This document shows positions 12,440 to 26,800 of a stretch of 64,000 nt of DNA, in pieces. A program made the position numbers and the translations under genes. The notes under the pieces were generated by a model. The model was not told where the DNA came from and ran no database searches. It worked only from the letters and a program-made list of their open reading frames with translations. Each line of letters begins with the position of its first letter. Within the stretch, counting starts at the first letter, position 1. The DNA comes from Ptychodera flava (taxonomy: Eukaryota > Hemichordata > Enteropneusta > Ptychoderidae): NCBI RefSeq assembly GCF_041260155.1, contig NC_091933.1:24771174-24835173 (forward strand), given 5' to 3'.

Positions 12440-13330
12440 AATGCACAGACATTAGTTTTGTGTTTTACATTGACAAAAAATTGATCATAATTCTCTCATA
12501 GAGTACCATGTATAGTGAATTCAACATTTCGTTGAAATTCAAAAATCCAATTTATTGCACACACATCCATTTGTAACCATCCTAGTCTAAACAAGTACAT
12601 TATTATCAATAATCAAGAGTCCATAAATCCACAGATTAACCGAGTTTTGTATCGGAAAAAAATCATAGACTACCATGTATAGTGAATTCAACATTTCGTT
12701 GAAATTCCAAAATACAATTTCTAGACACATATCCACTTGTTACCGCCCTAGTCCAATCAAATACATTATTATCAGTAATCAAACATACAAAAATACACAG
12801 ATTTACCGGGCTTTGTACTAGAAAAAAATATTCATAGTTTCCTCATAGACTACTATGTATAGTGAATTCAACATTTCGTTGAAATTACAAAAATCCAGTT
12901 TATTGCACACACATCCACTTGCAACCACCCTAGTCCAATCGAATTCATTAATATCAATAATCAAGCGTACATAACTACACAGATTAACCGAGTTTTGTAT
13001 TAGAAACAAAATTATTCACAGTTTCCTCATAGACTACCATGTACAGTGAATTCAACATTTCTTTGAAATTAAAAACCCAATTTCTTGCACCCATTTCCCT
13101 AGTCCAATCAAATACAGTATTATCCATAATTAAGCATACAAAAATACACAGATTTACTGAGTTTTGTATCGGAAAAATTATTCATAGTTTCCTCACAGAC
13201 TACCATGTATAGTAAATCAACATTTTCAATGAAATCGAATAATCCAATTTCTTGTACACACATGCACATTTTACTTCCCACTTCAAGCAAAGTACATTTA
13301 AATACATTATTTAAATATATAAATGTACAG
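12440..13330. repeat. Tandem array of five ~175-bp units
   Basis: The landmark CATAGACTACCATGTATAG recurs (with changes) at about 12497, 12664, 12844, 13028 and 13194, giving periods of about 167, 180, 184 and 166. Each unit also carries a TTCAACATTTCGTTGAAATT-like palindrome core and an ACACAGATTwACCGAGTTTTGTAT-like segment. Units 1 and 3 contain TTTATT, which is AATAAA on the minus strand (12551-12556 and 12899-12904). The array lies immediately downstream of gene 1's tail exon and may lie in or next to its 3' UTR. Confidence 0.85.
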
Positions 13331-13347
13331 ATAAAGCTTGTTATGTG

Positions 13348-13706
13348 CTAGGCTTTCAATATGTTTTCGTAGGCATTTAATATGTTGTGGTAGGCAATTG
13401 TGGGTGTAAGTGAGGTTGCTATTGCGCGCATCGTTTTCCAGCGAAAGGACATCTTCTCTGCACAATTGTTTCTCATCGTGTTTTCAAGTCCGGCTGCATC
13501 TGTCGGTATAAAGTCTTTTTCATTTCTTGCACCTTTCTGACCACTGGAACTCTGATTGCGCATGCTCGATGTGTTCTCACCGGTATCGATACCACTGTCC
13601 ACAATATCACCAAGCTTCATATGTTTTTACGGACATGTTACATGTACTCTATCGACGTCGCATCGTCATCATTAGTAACATTTATCTGTTTGGCGAAAGT
13701 TGTCAT
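13348..13706 (-). pseudogene. Relic of extra tail repeats beyond the stop codon of gene 1
   Basis: After the TAG at 13707-13709 the homology to gene 2's tail continues. In order there are counterparts of the QIDVT-IDDD segment, then the NQSSS...RNE segment, then LENTMRNN. The end (AYHNILNAYENILKA) is still recognisably YxN-repeat sequence. One 90-codon stretch (13348-13620) is open, but not in frame with the tail. It is either a decayed end of the ancestral tail exon, now 3' UTR, or a lost downstream exon. Confidence 0.6.
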
Positions 13707-14845
13707 CTACATAAGTTTACTCGGATCGTTCTGAAGAGCATTACCTTCATCGTTACTGTTAGCGTTTTCACTCCCATGCAGATTTGATGACGTAATGTTG
13801 ATGACCCCGATGACCCCATCGCCAATATTTTTAGGAGCACAAGAACTTCCATTGTGCATGCACGCTTCGTCTTCCTCTGACTTGACATCAATGTCGGCAT
13901 TGTCCGTACATTTTTTGTTTTCAATTTCATGTAAAGCAATCGGGGTAATTTCGTCCTCGTTTCTCGCAGCTTTGAGTTCGTCATCAATCGCCATAGTACG
14001 TCTGTTGACAGCGTTAGCAAAGGCATTGACATTATTGTTTTCAGGACTGTTATTTCTTGTGTTCTCAACTCCATGCAGCTCAGAAGACGTGGTGTCTTTC
14101 TCACTTCCGATACCTTTGTACCAATAAGAAGTGTGATTTCGCACGCACTCTTCCTTACATCCTGATTCGATATTATTGTCCGCTTTGTCATTACATTTTG
14201 TGTTTTCATATTCGTGTGGTTCCAATGACTGAGTATCGTCGCACTGTGAATCATTTTTGTGTCCAACAAATGTTGTCATGCTGCGCATGTACGTGTAGTA
14301 TTCTTCGGATGATCCAGTGCCATTGACAATGTCGGTGTTATGGTTTGCGTTTTCGAACTCGTGCCTCTTAATTCCCATACTTTTATATCCGTCGAGACTT
14401 ACATTGCACGCCTCCCCCGCTAGTGAATCATGTGAAACGAAAGTATCGAGCGTGTTGTCATCCGACTTTGTGTTTTCATATTCATTTAACTGGACTGACG
14501 TCAGATGGTCTCGCCTTTCTATATTTATGCACTCTCCGTTTACTTCTGATTCCGCAACGTCCCCACCACCGTTATTTTTCGTGTCTGCATATCCAAGTCG
14601 ACCTGGTGATGAAATATCATGTCGATGACGCAGATATTCGTTTTGGCATGCGACGTTTGTGCACATCTCTTGGCCATCTTGAGCTAGAGCCTTTGTCGAA
14701 GACGCATCGTTGTCATCGTCAACGCTTTCCGCCGCATTCTTGCCACTATGATCTTCCATATCGATGACTCCAGTTTTTCCAATACTGTCGTCATTACCAG
14801 GGCAGAAATCTAAGGTTTCATATGAATTCCCGCTCCCTGTCTCTG
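13707..14845 (-). CDS. Gene 1 exon 21: acidic tyrosine-repeat cytoplasmic tail, replaces RasGAP
   Basis: The acceptor TTTTAG| joins exon 20 in phase 1 and the frame stays open for 379 residues to TAG. The tail is rich in D, E, N and S, with no folded-domain pattern. It repeats two small motifs, YKxxG and (H/N)(E/G)YENTK, in units of about 45-50 residues, each followed by acidic sequence and a cysteine. Only two motifs keep the full YxN form (NEYENTK, HEYENTK). The others have lost the Tyr or Asn ([49 protein letters not shown]). The first motif is NSYETL at 14811-14822. pYxN is the established Grb2-type SH2 consensus. Binding here is inference. Gene 2 has the closest match, about 77 codons longer. 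Confidence 0.85.
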
Positions 14846-17800
14846 CTAAAATATCACAAGGGAAGAAACGAAAAAAGGTTGTATGTTTTGGTCTAACTGG
14901 CAAGAACTTCAGCTTTGTTGTCTGAGCTTAAGAAATACATTCAAGAAAAGCACCGTTGCACGCTCACATCGATATCTGCCTACTTTCCTCTTCCAACAAG
15001 CGCAAAGCAAACTGAGCTCACAGCATTCGATCTCAAACTTCCTCTTTCTTCCTCTTTCGGAAAATTTGGAAGTACCAAAATCCGATTGGACGAAATCATG
15101 ACCTGAATCTCCCTACCCCGGAACACCATAAATTATTGCCTATATGCCGGAATTCTACACTGTATCTGTTTAGAGGTTTCTGACTACTGGCTGACCCGAG
15201 TGCGCATGAGGTCAAACGTTTCTGCTGCGAGACGCTGCACATTAGCCTCAAAGTGTTAGTGCGAAAGTGAGCATGGCAAACAGAAATAAACCCTTTTCCC
15301 TTTACACCATAAGTTTCGTTTGCCAATCGTACATCCTAAAGTATTCATGGCCACTTGCTCGGAATGTATACGCAATGCCGTATATTCATTTTAATTTTCT
15401 CACCTTCATCATAGACGTTTTCAAGTTCACACTGCAAGATTTGCACCCGCGTTTCAAGTTTTACCATTTGGTATTGACTTTTTGCAGCCTTCTTCTTGGA
15501 CTTCACCAAGGCTGCAATCGCGATTGCAAAAGCAACGGATATAATGACTCCTAAAACCACCATACCGATAAGGAAGCCAAGATACACATGAACAGGTGGA
15601 GATGCAGTGATCCTCAACATACCAATCGAAACATGGATGTTCCCATGAAGAATCTACAAAAAACGAAGCAAAATATGATCTCGATGATGGAAACAAATCT
15701 CACAGTTTTGGTAATACACAACATTATTAAGTTAATTGTTGAGAATAGAGCAGAGTCTTCTCAAAAATTTGGCGCATGAACACAGGAACGGCATGTATTG
15801 TTGAAAGATATGATGATCCACTTCTAGTTATTTTACAGTCGGTCTTTTAAGCGGTTGAACGGTGAGAGGATGAAGAAAATTGGCCAGTCAGTGGACCCTA
15901 GCAGTTAATATCGCGCAACCTTTTCGCAAAATTGATATGAATGACGGTCAAACAAATTTATGATGTGGGTGTGAAGCATTACATCTCCAAGATGTTGACA
16001 AAAAATTACACCACGACAATTCTTGACAATTCATCAAATTACAGAGGGGTGTCCGCACTTTGACGCTCTGCGTCCGAACTTGTCAAAATGATGGCACATC
16101 ACACAAAATGGTTTCATACCATCGACTAAACTTTGTGTAATTACACATGTTGTACAACATAAGCATGCTCTGCTTACTAACAACAATCTAAGAACAATAC
16201 GATTGGAACTAATTTGGGATAATTGGATTTTCATATTTTTCAAATTTCTCAAAAATGTTAGGTGCCCTATAGCTGAATGTTGCAATATTACAAATTACTC
16301 ATAAAAACAAATGTGTAACTTAAAAAGAAAAGCAGATGAGCTTACATTTGCAGATCAAATAGACATTACTTCAAAATCCAATTATCCCAAATTAGTTCTA
16401 ATCGTGTTGAACATAAAAAAGACATAACACTAGGAATACCCTTTGTCAAAATCTTGTTACCCATCCCTGTCTATTACTTTAATACCGTTACAAGTTTGCG
16501 ATTTGCAATGCTCTGGCTGTTTTCAAATCTCTTATGTACTGGGAAATAGATTTGGGTCCCATACATTTGTACTTTTTGAGCTTTGCGGAGCAGTCTGTAG
16601 GTAATACTGTTGGTAGGTGTTTATAATACTTACTGTAACTTCAAGTTCAGTCCCTATCAGACTTTCATGTTGAAGATCTTCTTGTGGAAGGCATGTCAAA
16701 TGATCACTGTCCAACGACATCATCGCACAAACAGAGTCTCCAATTTTGACAACGATATCCTCCTCGTCCGATGCTAGATCCAAGTTCTCACCCTAAAATG
16801 AAAATCATTGAACATATTTGATGAATGAGAAAAACACGACTATTTGCACGACGGAAAATTTTCTCCCGTCCATTTTATTATTTCTGTGCAATAGCTTTGT
16901 AAATATACTTACGGCAACGATCAGACGTTCCTTATCAGCAGGGTTATAACTTTCGATCCCATCTTCAAACTTTCTATATGTTGGATCCGGGTAATAAGTA
17001 AACGGTGCTAAATCGTGCCTGAGGTGAGTGGTATTAGCAACATTGTCCATGATGAAACCAAAATCACTCTCGTACGGCCATTCTGCGGTTGGCTGGATGC
17101 CACTGGCAGACACATCTGGGGCGCGACATACCATTGATGTAGGAGAGTTTAATGTACATCCCTGAAACGTTGAACAGAATATTCTATCATTGAAAAGAGG
17201 CATAAAATGATATAAATCTCTTTCATAGCTAAATCAGGAAGCAGAGAACACAAACTGTCTCCTTGGAAAAGACGATCAGTGCTGCAAGTTTAACTTACGG
17301 TTGCCGAAATGTATCTCTTCTGTTGGCCACTAACACACAAAGGAGCTATGCGATTACGTAAAGTGGTAGGTTCGAAGTGTGCTGGTGTATATGCTATAAA
17401 GGGGTATGAATGTTAAACGGGTCAACTTTTAAAATGACAGCGATACTATATCTAAACAAACATGAATTTTCCACTCATTCACCCCCGCTCAGACGATGAA
17501 ATGACTATTGTCAGAAGTAGAAATGATAAAATACGCAAGTAGGAAACAGATTGAAAAAAAATCAAATTTTTTTTCAAGAAAATTACGTTCACCAAAAATT
17601 TCATGGTCAATTGTGTCAGGGAGAGGTTTTTTTTCTGGTTATTCCAATTTAAGCGCGTCAAGCTTTAAATGCAGATATCGGTGCCTGAACTCCGCCTCTC
17701 GCTGAGATGTGCACGGTATATGAAGCACTACCAGTATGAAGCAGGTGTGAATTGAATATGCTCCATTGGTTAAGAAAATACTATTGAGGCTGTCTTGCAA

Positions 17801-20800
17801 GTTCATACCAGTGTATCTACTGCAAAGAGTTCAATCTGCATAACTTTCATAACAAATGTTTAAGTCCTTGTTTACAAAGCTGCTAATAATATTGCAAATA
17901 TCTGTAAGATATATTGCTACGAGTACCCAGATGATAAACTTATCATCACCAAGGCTATACCGGCAATAATACTTAGAGACTACCATAGCATAGTCTGTTT
18001 AAAAGTTTTCCACAGATTCAATTTGTCAAAGTTTGTAAACTCTGTGATCTATTTGGGCATGGTCATACTTTTAGGTACATTTTCATGTAATATCGATTGA
18101 AAAACTCCATTAACTGTTTGATATACTTACTTCATCGTAATGTTTGCCTGCAATGTACACTCTCATAATTCTTGTGTGTACAATGTCAAGGCTTCTTCCG
18201 GTGACCTCAATCTTGTTACCACCACTGCAATGACAAGGAAATGAGAATTAAAATACAAGGTTTATGTCTACCATTCTAATTGTTGTTTTGTCACTTGATT
18301 TTTCTGTCAGTAAAAGTGCAATTGAAATTAGAATAGTTAAACATCATTCGCACAGAGGGTATTGCATTTAGGAGTAGATCTTCATATACAGGTGCAAAGT
18401 GAGCAGCACTTTAACCCTTTCACCCCCAGTTCCCTGTATACAGGTCCAACTTTACCATAAAAACGATGGATTTGGGACAAACCATGGTGGTGAAAGGATT
18501 AAGAATGGACAACTTCAGGTGCAGATTCGATGAAAGCTACGATGGAGGTAACCAGGGAACTTCTCTAGAGACATTAGTATAAACGTATTTTCTAGCAAAG
18601 TGCCTCATCAGCAGTCAAAACAGTTATTCATAAACATGAAAGCTACTTTGGTATTGTACCAGCCAGTACTTTATATAGTTGTACTATTCCTGAGGTGTAC
18701 AAAGAGTTTCATCCATTTTGAAACCCATTTAAATGTGCTTTGCAGACGACTATTTTACCTGACAAAAGCTTTATATCTTGACAATTGTTGTATCACTGGG
18801 TCTTCCATATACCGATAGATTGCATCAGTGTTAGTTTTGGTCACATCGTCGAAAGTCAATGTAACTCCACCACTTGCGAAACTTGAATCTGATGCTGATG
18901 TAAGGCATGTTATGGCATCGTAGGAAGACCTAGAAAACAAAATGTTATTGTTCAAGTATTCTGTGCCTGCCTATAGTCCATCGATTTTGGACATATTTAA
19001 GGGACACGTTGTATATCAGATTCATCTCTAACAAACTGATTTACAGGACACAATTTTCTGCTGATGTGCAGCGTGCTCAGAAGGTTATATCTCATTGGTC
19101 GATTGTCACTATTAACATCAACTTAGGGAGTGTTTATGTATTGTTTTATTATAACGGTAAGGTTCAGCCATCCAATTGGATATCAGCTTCTGAGACGCTG
19201 CACATAAGCCCACAATTTTCGATGAGGTAGATCAAAGGACTAACACGATGTAAGGAGTCAAGGTCAAAAAATTGCGAGAACCTGGGATTGAAGACTGTCT
19301 CTTCAAGCTTCATGCATTTAAGCTTTTTTCATGTCAACTGTGACTTTTTTCACGTATTACATATAGGCCTACATAAGATAACACCCCTTTGTTTTAATGA
19401 ACCGAACATGACGCAAAGCGATCAAAAGTCACATTGAAATTGAATGCACCACCCGCAGAGTGAAATCGTACACCTCAGATTTTAGTTGCATTGGGAGACG
19501 AATTGAAGTTTGTGGCTGGTAGCAAATTACATCTCACACGGAAATATACATGCAGGTGCACTCTACAGATAGCTTAGCTGCCTCTTCTTCCACTTACTCT
19601 GTTATACGGCATGGATATCCTGCCACAGTTGCTGTAATAACACTTCCAGCATACAGATTTTCTCCAGATATTGTCACTGTGGTTCCCCCAGACTGGGGGC
19701 CTTTCTGGGGAGTAAGACCATCAATTTTGGACACCTGTAAACCAGCAGGTGTGGACACAGTCGTTAATCAGGTCAGCATATATTGGTGTCTCTAACATTG
19801 ACAAGGATGTAATGTTTGACAACTACATAGGACAACTTGTATCTTTTCTAGTGAAAACCTACCACATAGCTGAAGTCTTCTATGGATATTCCAGTGTAAC
19901 TAACTTGATCTCCTGAGTCTCCAATTGTAATCTGGACTTTACCAGAAACTATCGAACCACTAGGACTTGTCACACACTGAATCCTGGAAAAAGAAAAATA
20001 GTTAGCAGAGTTAGCAAACCGTTTCTTATCTTCTTTGAAATGACACAGATTTATTTGCAATGTTCTGAAAGTGTTCAAATGGAAATCTATTGACAAATAT
20101 AATTGTGCAATACAGGAGGATTACATTCAAAATGATATGAAATGCCAAACAACGTTAAACACGAAACACGTTTACAAAGGAATAACGTCATGTGTGAGAT
20201 GCATGAAAGCGCATGTTTTATAATTTTCCAAAGCATTAAAAGGGTTCCAGAACTTGAATCTTATAAATTTCGGTAATAGTATGACCTCCGAATTTCAACT
20301 TACTGCTCAGCTTCTTTGTATCCACTAGATATTGGAACACATGGAATACCAGCAACAGAGACTTGTTTCACATTCGATTCGTTCTTGCCAAGGCTATAGC
20401 CCCTGATTGTCAGAGTGGTACCTCCCTCTATTGGTCCAGCCACTGGTTTCACCTTGACCATAGTAAGCATATCGGTAGTCAGTTACCTGATTATTACCTA
20501 GTGTTATTGGATTGATTTGTATGATTGCGATTATTTTGCAAAACATTACATTTTCGATTGAAGCTCATGAACTCCTTATTCAAATATTATATGTACAAGA
20601 AAGATGATGTCCAAACCTTACTTTGCATTTAATCGTAACACGTTATTGATAGTTATGTCCACTTATCTGTACGACACATACAAAGTTGTCCTTCTTAGTG
20701 TATAATATTGGCATACTTCGATACACTTTTCTATGTCTGGCTGTTCCTTGACTGGACTTAATTATAGCAAAGTCATCACATGATGCCACATTTCTAAAAC

Positions 20801-23800
20801 TATAACATTAAAAAATTACGTTCAGACACTCAAGAACGTATACGTGGTGATTGTATACCTGATACACATAACAGTTATCTTTATGAAATATTACTTCTTT
20901 ATGTGCAACTGATGATTTCGCAAAGAACATCATTCTAATCTTGACTATTTATCTGCAGAAAGCAACATCATCTTACCTGTGTGATTGTTGGATCCGGACA
21001 TATCTTGTCCCTGGTTAACCAATGAGTGACTTGACTACATTTACTGACAATTGTACATTTGTGTTCTTCATCTCCACTTTCGCACCAACCACAATGGTAC
21101 TTGGGATTTGCTTGATGGCAAAATCCACAGTTAGATCTCCCGCCATCGCACTTGTATAGATTCACTAAAACAGCACAAAGATGGATGAACAGGGATTTTA
21201 CAATAAGCAGCAATCAAATCTTACACCACACTAGTATTGTGTACTGCAGTCTGGAAGCAAGTTTGATATGATATATTTAAATGTGAAAAGCTACAGATGA
21301 AGTTTTTGACATTCTGTTCTATGAAATTGCAATTTTGTAAACTCACACTTATTACATATACGCCACTCTTGTTTGAGATTAAATGCTTTGCATACAACAG
21401 TCTCTCCTATAAGGAGGCGTACTGAAAGTAGCATTTTATCGTGTAAGTGCGTACAGTCATTTGCAACCAAGATTTCTGAAAATTTACATGTAGGTACTTC
21501 CAAATTCTTTACGCGATGCATTCTGCATAGTACGAGTTTAACCGAGTCACAGATTTCATATAGCTTAAAAGAGGCATCAGGACCTTACCTCGAACATTAT
21601 CTGGGTTGTCTATATCAAAACCACGATTCCATCTCAGCTTGAGAGGCACTAACTTATTACCGACCTCCTGGGAATATACATACTGAAAGATAAGGTGATG
21701 TTACTAAACCGTGTTGACTTTTAGGCTTGTCAGCAATGGTATGACGATTACTCGTGGAGATAGTGTAATTGTAGTTAACGTTCCTTGCCAAGTTTATCCC
21801 TACTGCTAACAGGCACAGATTATTAAATTTTCTCGGTGAAGTTAGCCAGATAGACACATACAGGGTATTTTAACAAGTTCAACCCCTGGCATTTCGACAC
21901 ACTGTTGGGAATAGAGCAAGAACTTGTTGTTTTGCAAACAGATAAAAATATACTTGAAAGTAAACCAAATGTTACAGCTAATACCGCTTTAACTCTTTAC
22001 CCTAATATCCTCAATAGAGGTAAAGCCTTACCATCGAAGACAGCAGGCTCGGTTAAATTAAATTGGCAACATGGTTCAACTGTAATTGTGTTTGTGTCTT
22101 TTAATAATTTTTTCGGTTTGCGATTTATTTTGTTCTTCAACCTTTGTATCCCCAACCTTACCCGTGAGGTTATTTATTCCCAATCAAGTCATTCCGAAAT
22201 CTCATAAAAAGAAATACAAAAAGATAATTGTTGCTTACCCTGGAACTTTGACATTTGACAGTCCATTGATCAACTCTCTGCCCATCCACAACAACCTCAA
22301 CTCCTTCAACGATGAGCACACACTGATAGAAGTTCTGACCACTCTGTTTATATCAATACATGCACAAGCTATAGTTTAGACTCAATCATAAACGGTACTA
22401 ATCATCCATATAACGTTTTTACTTTGATCATATTGATACGCCTGTAAGTCACAAGGCCAACTGAAAACTCAATATCTTGTGAGGAAGCCAACAACTACGT
22501 CTTGGCTGGCAGTGTGGTCAGGTCCATTTACAGCGACCGTACAAACGTTGAATAATTTAGCGTGTTTGAACTGAGTTTATATCCTGTTAGTCCGTTAAAT
22601 GACAGTGAACTATAGGGGATTTACTCTATTCTTATAATAAATTAAAACTTTTACATTTACATTGTAAATGGTAATGTGCACTTTGAAAGCAGAAAATTTG
22701 CAGCAAAACGTCAAGTATGGATGTTATTAAGACCATGCAAACCATACATTAGTCATAATCTTACCGCGGCTATTGGAAAATTCTTCCCCTTTATTTGGTA
22801 TGCCTTGTCCACATCTACGGGAATCAGAATTTCATCTCCTGCAATGATCTGGGGACATTTATCTGAACTGCCTTCAGCATTCTGGAAAGATAAAAATGAA
22901 TAAAGGTACAGACAAATCTAACACACATAAGCTAGATTAATAATCCTTTTCCAAGCATTTCGTACCATACAGAATCTGACAAAGGTTACCATATTTAAAC
23001 TCTGCCTTGGCATCTTATTCAATACTCCGCACCATCCAATGGTGTCCATCTTTAACATTCACAAAGGTCCTAACAACCTTTCACAAGCAAATGTTTTCTG
23101 AAATGGGGCCATAAAATCGTAAATACACTTGTATACTGATTAAATCAGTGGACAAAGGTGTAATAAAACTCCCTAACCGTTGTAGTTCTGTGATAATGCA
23201 TCGAGAATCACCCTACTCTTGTAGCGGTACTTACAGCATCTCCTTGGACAACACCTTCCTCTCTACAAGTCGTTGTGTCCTTGGAACATTTATTTTCAAA
23301 AATGCACCAATCACAGCCATAGCTATTGTTGGTGCAAGCCATACAGGTCTTGAAGGACTCGCATTTATAGAAATCAAAATCCTTACTGACAAAGTTGACA
23401 TCGGTTTCATCTGCCAGAAGTGACAATTTCACCCTAACGAACCCTAGAAGATAAATTGAATAGTGTATTTTACACCAGATTACTGTAAAGTAAATTTTTA
23501 GAGACCATTTATCAAACCTTTAATGGTTAAATGCCATTCTACAGATAGTAGTATACTATACCCTGTACCGCTGTAGTTTTGTTAAAACAATGTCAATGCT
23601 TTCACTTCATCTGAGACTGAATAAGTTGCATCTTTGTATCGGTGGAAGTTAATTGACCAGCAGGCGTTCATACAGGTTGTGAACAGCTTACTAATCAGTA
23701 GAAAAGTTTCAGTTGACATCTGGCAATGGCACTTCCAGGATGGCCCGCCATTCATGCATACTCTGCAAACTGAAGATATGCTTAGTGGGACTTTTTAACA

Positions 23801-26800
23801 TAAAGGACACCCATTTTGGAAAATAGACAACAAGCCGCTGATTTACAAAAAGGAGGGGGCGAGATAATATTGCATTACAATAACAGCTTTGTCAATGCTG
23901 AATAGAGTAATGAGGTGGTTTCAATATGACCTGATCAGTGTTGTATAATTGATATCTTTACGAGCATCCCTCAATGACAGTGTGGTGCAAGTTGATAACG
24001 TTTGAAAACAAGGGGTTCGTGATGATGTCATTATTTGAAATGATCTTAGTAATGGCATGGTTATGAATCTTAAATATTGTTTTATTAGGTTTCAAAGAGG
24101 TCTTTGCATTTTAACAGTCATTTATTACAACATTTCTGGTGCGTTTTGACTTTCCAATACACAAAGGCGACTGTGTGATCAGATGGGGAAATATTCAAGT
24201 GTGAGACACGAGGCTACATTTTCGAAGTTCAAACACCCTCCTCCCCACGATGTGAAACCGTTCTGCAAATAGAAGATTCAAAAGTGTTTTTTTTGGTTAG
24301 TTTGTATCCAAATGTATTTTACGAGACAAATTTTTAGTAAAAGTTTCCCACTTTGTTTATGGACAGTGATGATGAACAAAAACCATGCCTTACCATGATT
24401 TTGGAGCAGGCATGGACACCCACTTTCACAGAGAGAGCCACTATGGAAAGCTGACATCACAAAAAATTGACATTGAAAATGACACGTTCGAATTGACTGA
24501 TTAATCGACGGCAAAGTGTCATAACGAAATATATATATATACAGTACGATTGTGTTCTTCCTATTCGTTTCAAAACTGTTGTAGTTTTATGAACAGAAAG
24601 GTCGTGAACTGCTATAGCTGCATTGACATAGATTGTGAATCACTGCACCTATGTGCATTTGGAAAGTTTTAATCATGACATTGCATCAATAAGTGATTGA
24701 ACTGCCGCGGTTGTACTCATATCCTGTCCTTTCAAAGCCTACAGTAAGATATGCAGAATGCGTGCTATGCTATTCACCATTTTCCAGGCCGTTAGTGTCA
24801 TGGTGACAACAGAAGCCAAAAGTTATGAATCTTATTATTTATGCCAATTGCTTACTGATGAATACCAGGGGGTTGTCAACTGAGGGTACTCCATAACCAT
24901 CGAAAGTAAGAGTCAGATGAAATAAAGTCGAGAGATTTTATAGGATATGCGACGCCATCTTCCAAAGATTGATATTTGGTAGTCTCTCCGTAAAAAAAGA
25001 TAATATATCGACCATTCGTACTCCTATCTAAGTGTCTGACAAGGAGTGCAATTTTGTACCTCAAAGTATTTGAAAAAATTCAGAAAATTACGTAGCTGAT
25101 ATCCGAAAAGCTGTTGATTCAGAATAGAATTCAATAAAAAGGGGAAGTCGATAAATTAACGACAGGCTTTGAGAGCTTTGAACACATGGTTCGTCATCTG
25201 GTTTGGAAAAATGCTTTTTTGCCATTACAGCAATACATTGACGAAGATTTAAAAGTACATATAAAGTTAGTGAAAGTTTATTGTTCTGAAGGATTATCAC
25301 CGTACAGCTTGTGCTAACCAATGATACAACAGAGAACCCACCAACACAGCTATGAAATTTCAAAACCTGATAAAACGGTGTACCAGTACAAATCAATATG
25401 AATAGAGTGCAATTTCAGAGATTTAATCTCTTGATGGCTAGTGGTACGAAGCCCTTGGTGTGTCGTACCTTAGGGCATCTGAGACGGCGATATCTACGCC
25501 CAGACGGTAACATTTTTAAATAGGAGTACAGAGGATGACTTGCATGAGAGGTCATTGTTCGTGCTTTCAGTGCTTTGCGCAGTAAGGTATGGAAGAGATG
25601 GAGTTGGTTTATTTACAACTGTGGCGCCAGTGCAGCAGATTTTCAACTGTTTATTACAATTTGTGACAGAAAGCAATGAATGATAACACATGTTACAGTA
25701 AGCCACGAGTGGTTCAACCATGCTGCAATATAGCTAGAGTAACACATCTAAATTGACATAAAAGGACCCCAATCTTCTCATCACTTGCAACGTTTGCTGA
25801 CAGTTCTTTTGAACAGATGGTTTACGATGAAGCTGCTACATACGTAATCTATTCAAATATTAAGGACATTCCCCCATATCTCCAGGTTCTGGTACATCTG
25901 TCGGTGGTAGTTGTTGAACATGATAACTGATAGTGGGTTTTGGTTAGGGAGAAATCACTTTCTAATACAAACACAGTGTGTAAGAAAGAATTTATTTAAC
26001 AATTTTGTTAATTGTAACCTTTGTCTCCAGGTGCAGGTACATTTGTCGGCTTTGGTGTTGAACATGTCAGCTGACTGTCGTTTTGTTCTTTTTTAGCGGC
26101 CTCTGTGCTTCCAAGGTTAGCAAATATACAGCTGAATCCACCACTGGTTTCTGGAAGACTGGTGACAGCGAGGGTCAACTGTAACAATAAAATTGAGACA
26201 AGATGTTGTTTAATCCTTTTATCGAACTACTTAAATGGTAATTCAAAGAACAAATACTTCTGATTCAGTACTTCCCATTTGAAAGTTTTCTTACTGTTTC
26301 TAGCTGTCCTCTTTCAACACTACCTGGTGACACAACCATACTTGGGCAAACACCTAGATTACCAATCCACCTATTGGAATTATCATCATTGGAACCTGCG
26401 CACTCTGCTTTCTCGCTGCACCTGTAAAAATAAAGTAAAGTAATCCATCAACAAGAGGCCAGGACACCCAATGTTAAAAGGAATATTATTTGGCAATGGC
26501 ATAAGGAGATTATCAAGGTCTGTAAACTTCAAAGGTTCATTCCAGTTGCGTATGCACACTGTACAGGTTTATACCATCGACAAGGCGGACAGGGGCATCA
26601 ATGAAACCTGTAATAGTGCTTAATGATGTCACGTGCTCCTAAAAGACTTTCTGGACTAGTCCTCCAAGACACTGCAAGAAAATGCAAGCTGACCTATGAT
26701 GTTATCTTTCGTTGACAAATTGCTTTGCTTACCTGTTTTCCAGTGAACACCATCCACAGTACGGGTCTCCAACACCATTGGCAGATGTACATTCCTTACA

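Noticed and set aside
1-13340. Search for RasGAP exons downstream of gene 1
   Set aside because: No minus-strand reading frame here resembles the plexin cytoplasmic domain. Very short exons could be missed by eye.
13795-14767. Several plus-strand ORFs opposite gene 1's tail exon (and likewise 41778-42707 opposite gene 2's)
   Set aside because: They are antisense shadows of the open, repetitive tail. They have no start or splice context and no conserved motif of their own.
18121-18131. The strong GTAAGT donor for gene 1 exon 16
   Set aside because: Using it puts exon 17 out of frame with an early stop. The overlapping GTATAT four bases later keeps the frame, and gene 2 has the matching GTATCT.
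24860-24910. A segment in gene 1 intron 6 conserved in gene 2 (53940-53980), considered as an exon
   Set aside because: Exon 6 joins exon 7 directly with the right phase and the normal plexin sequence, and the segment lacks proper splice borders. The match is shared ancestral intron.
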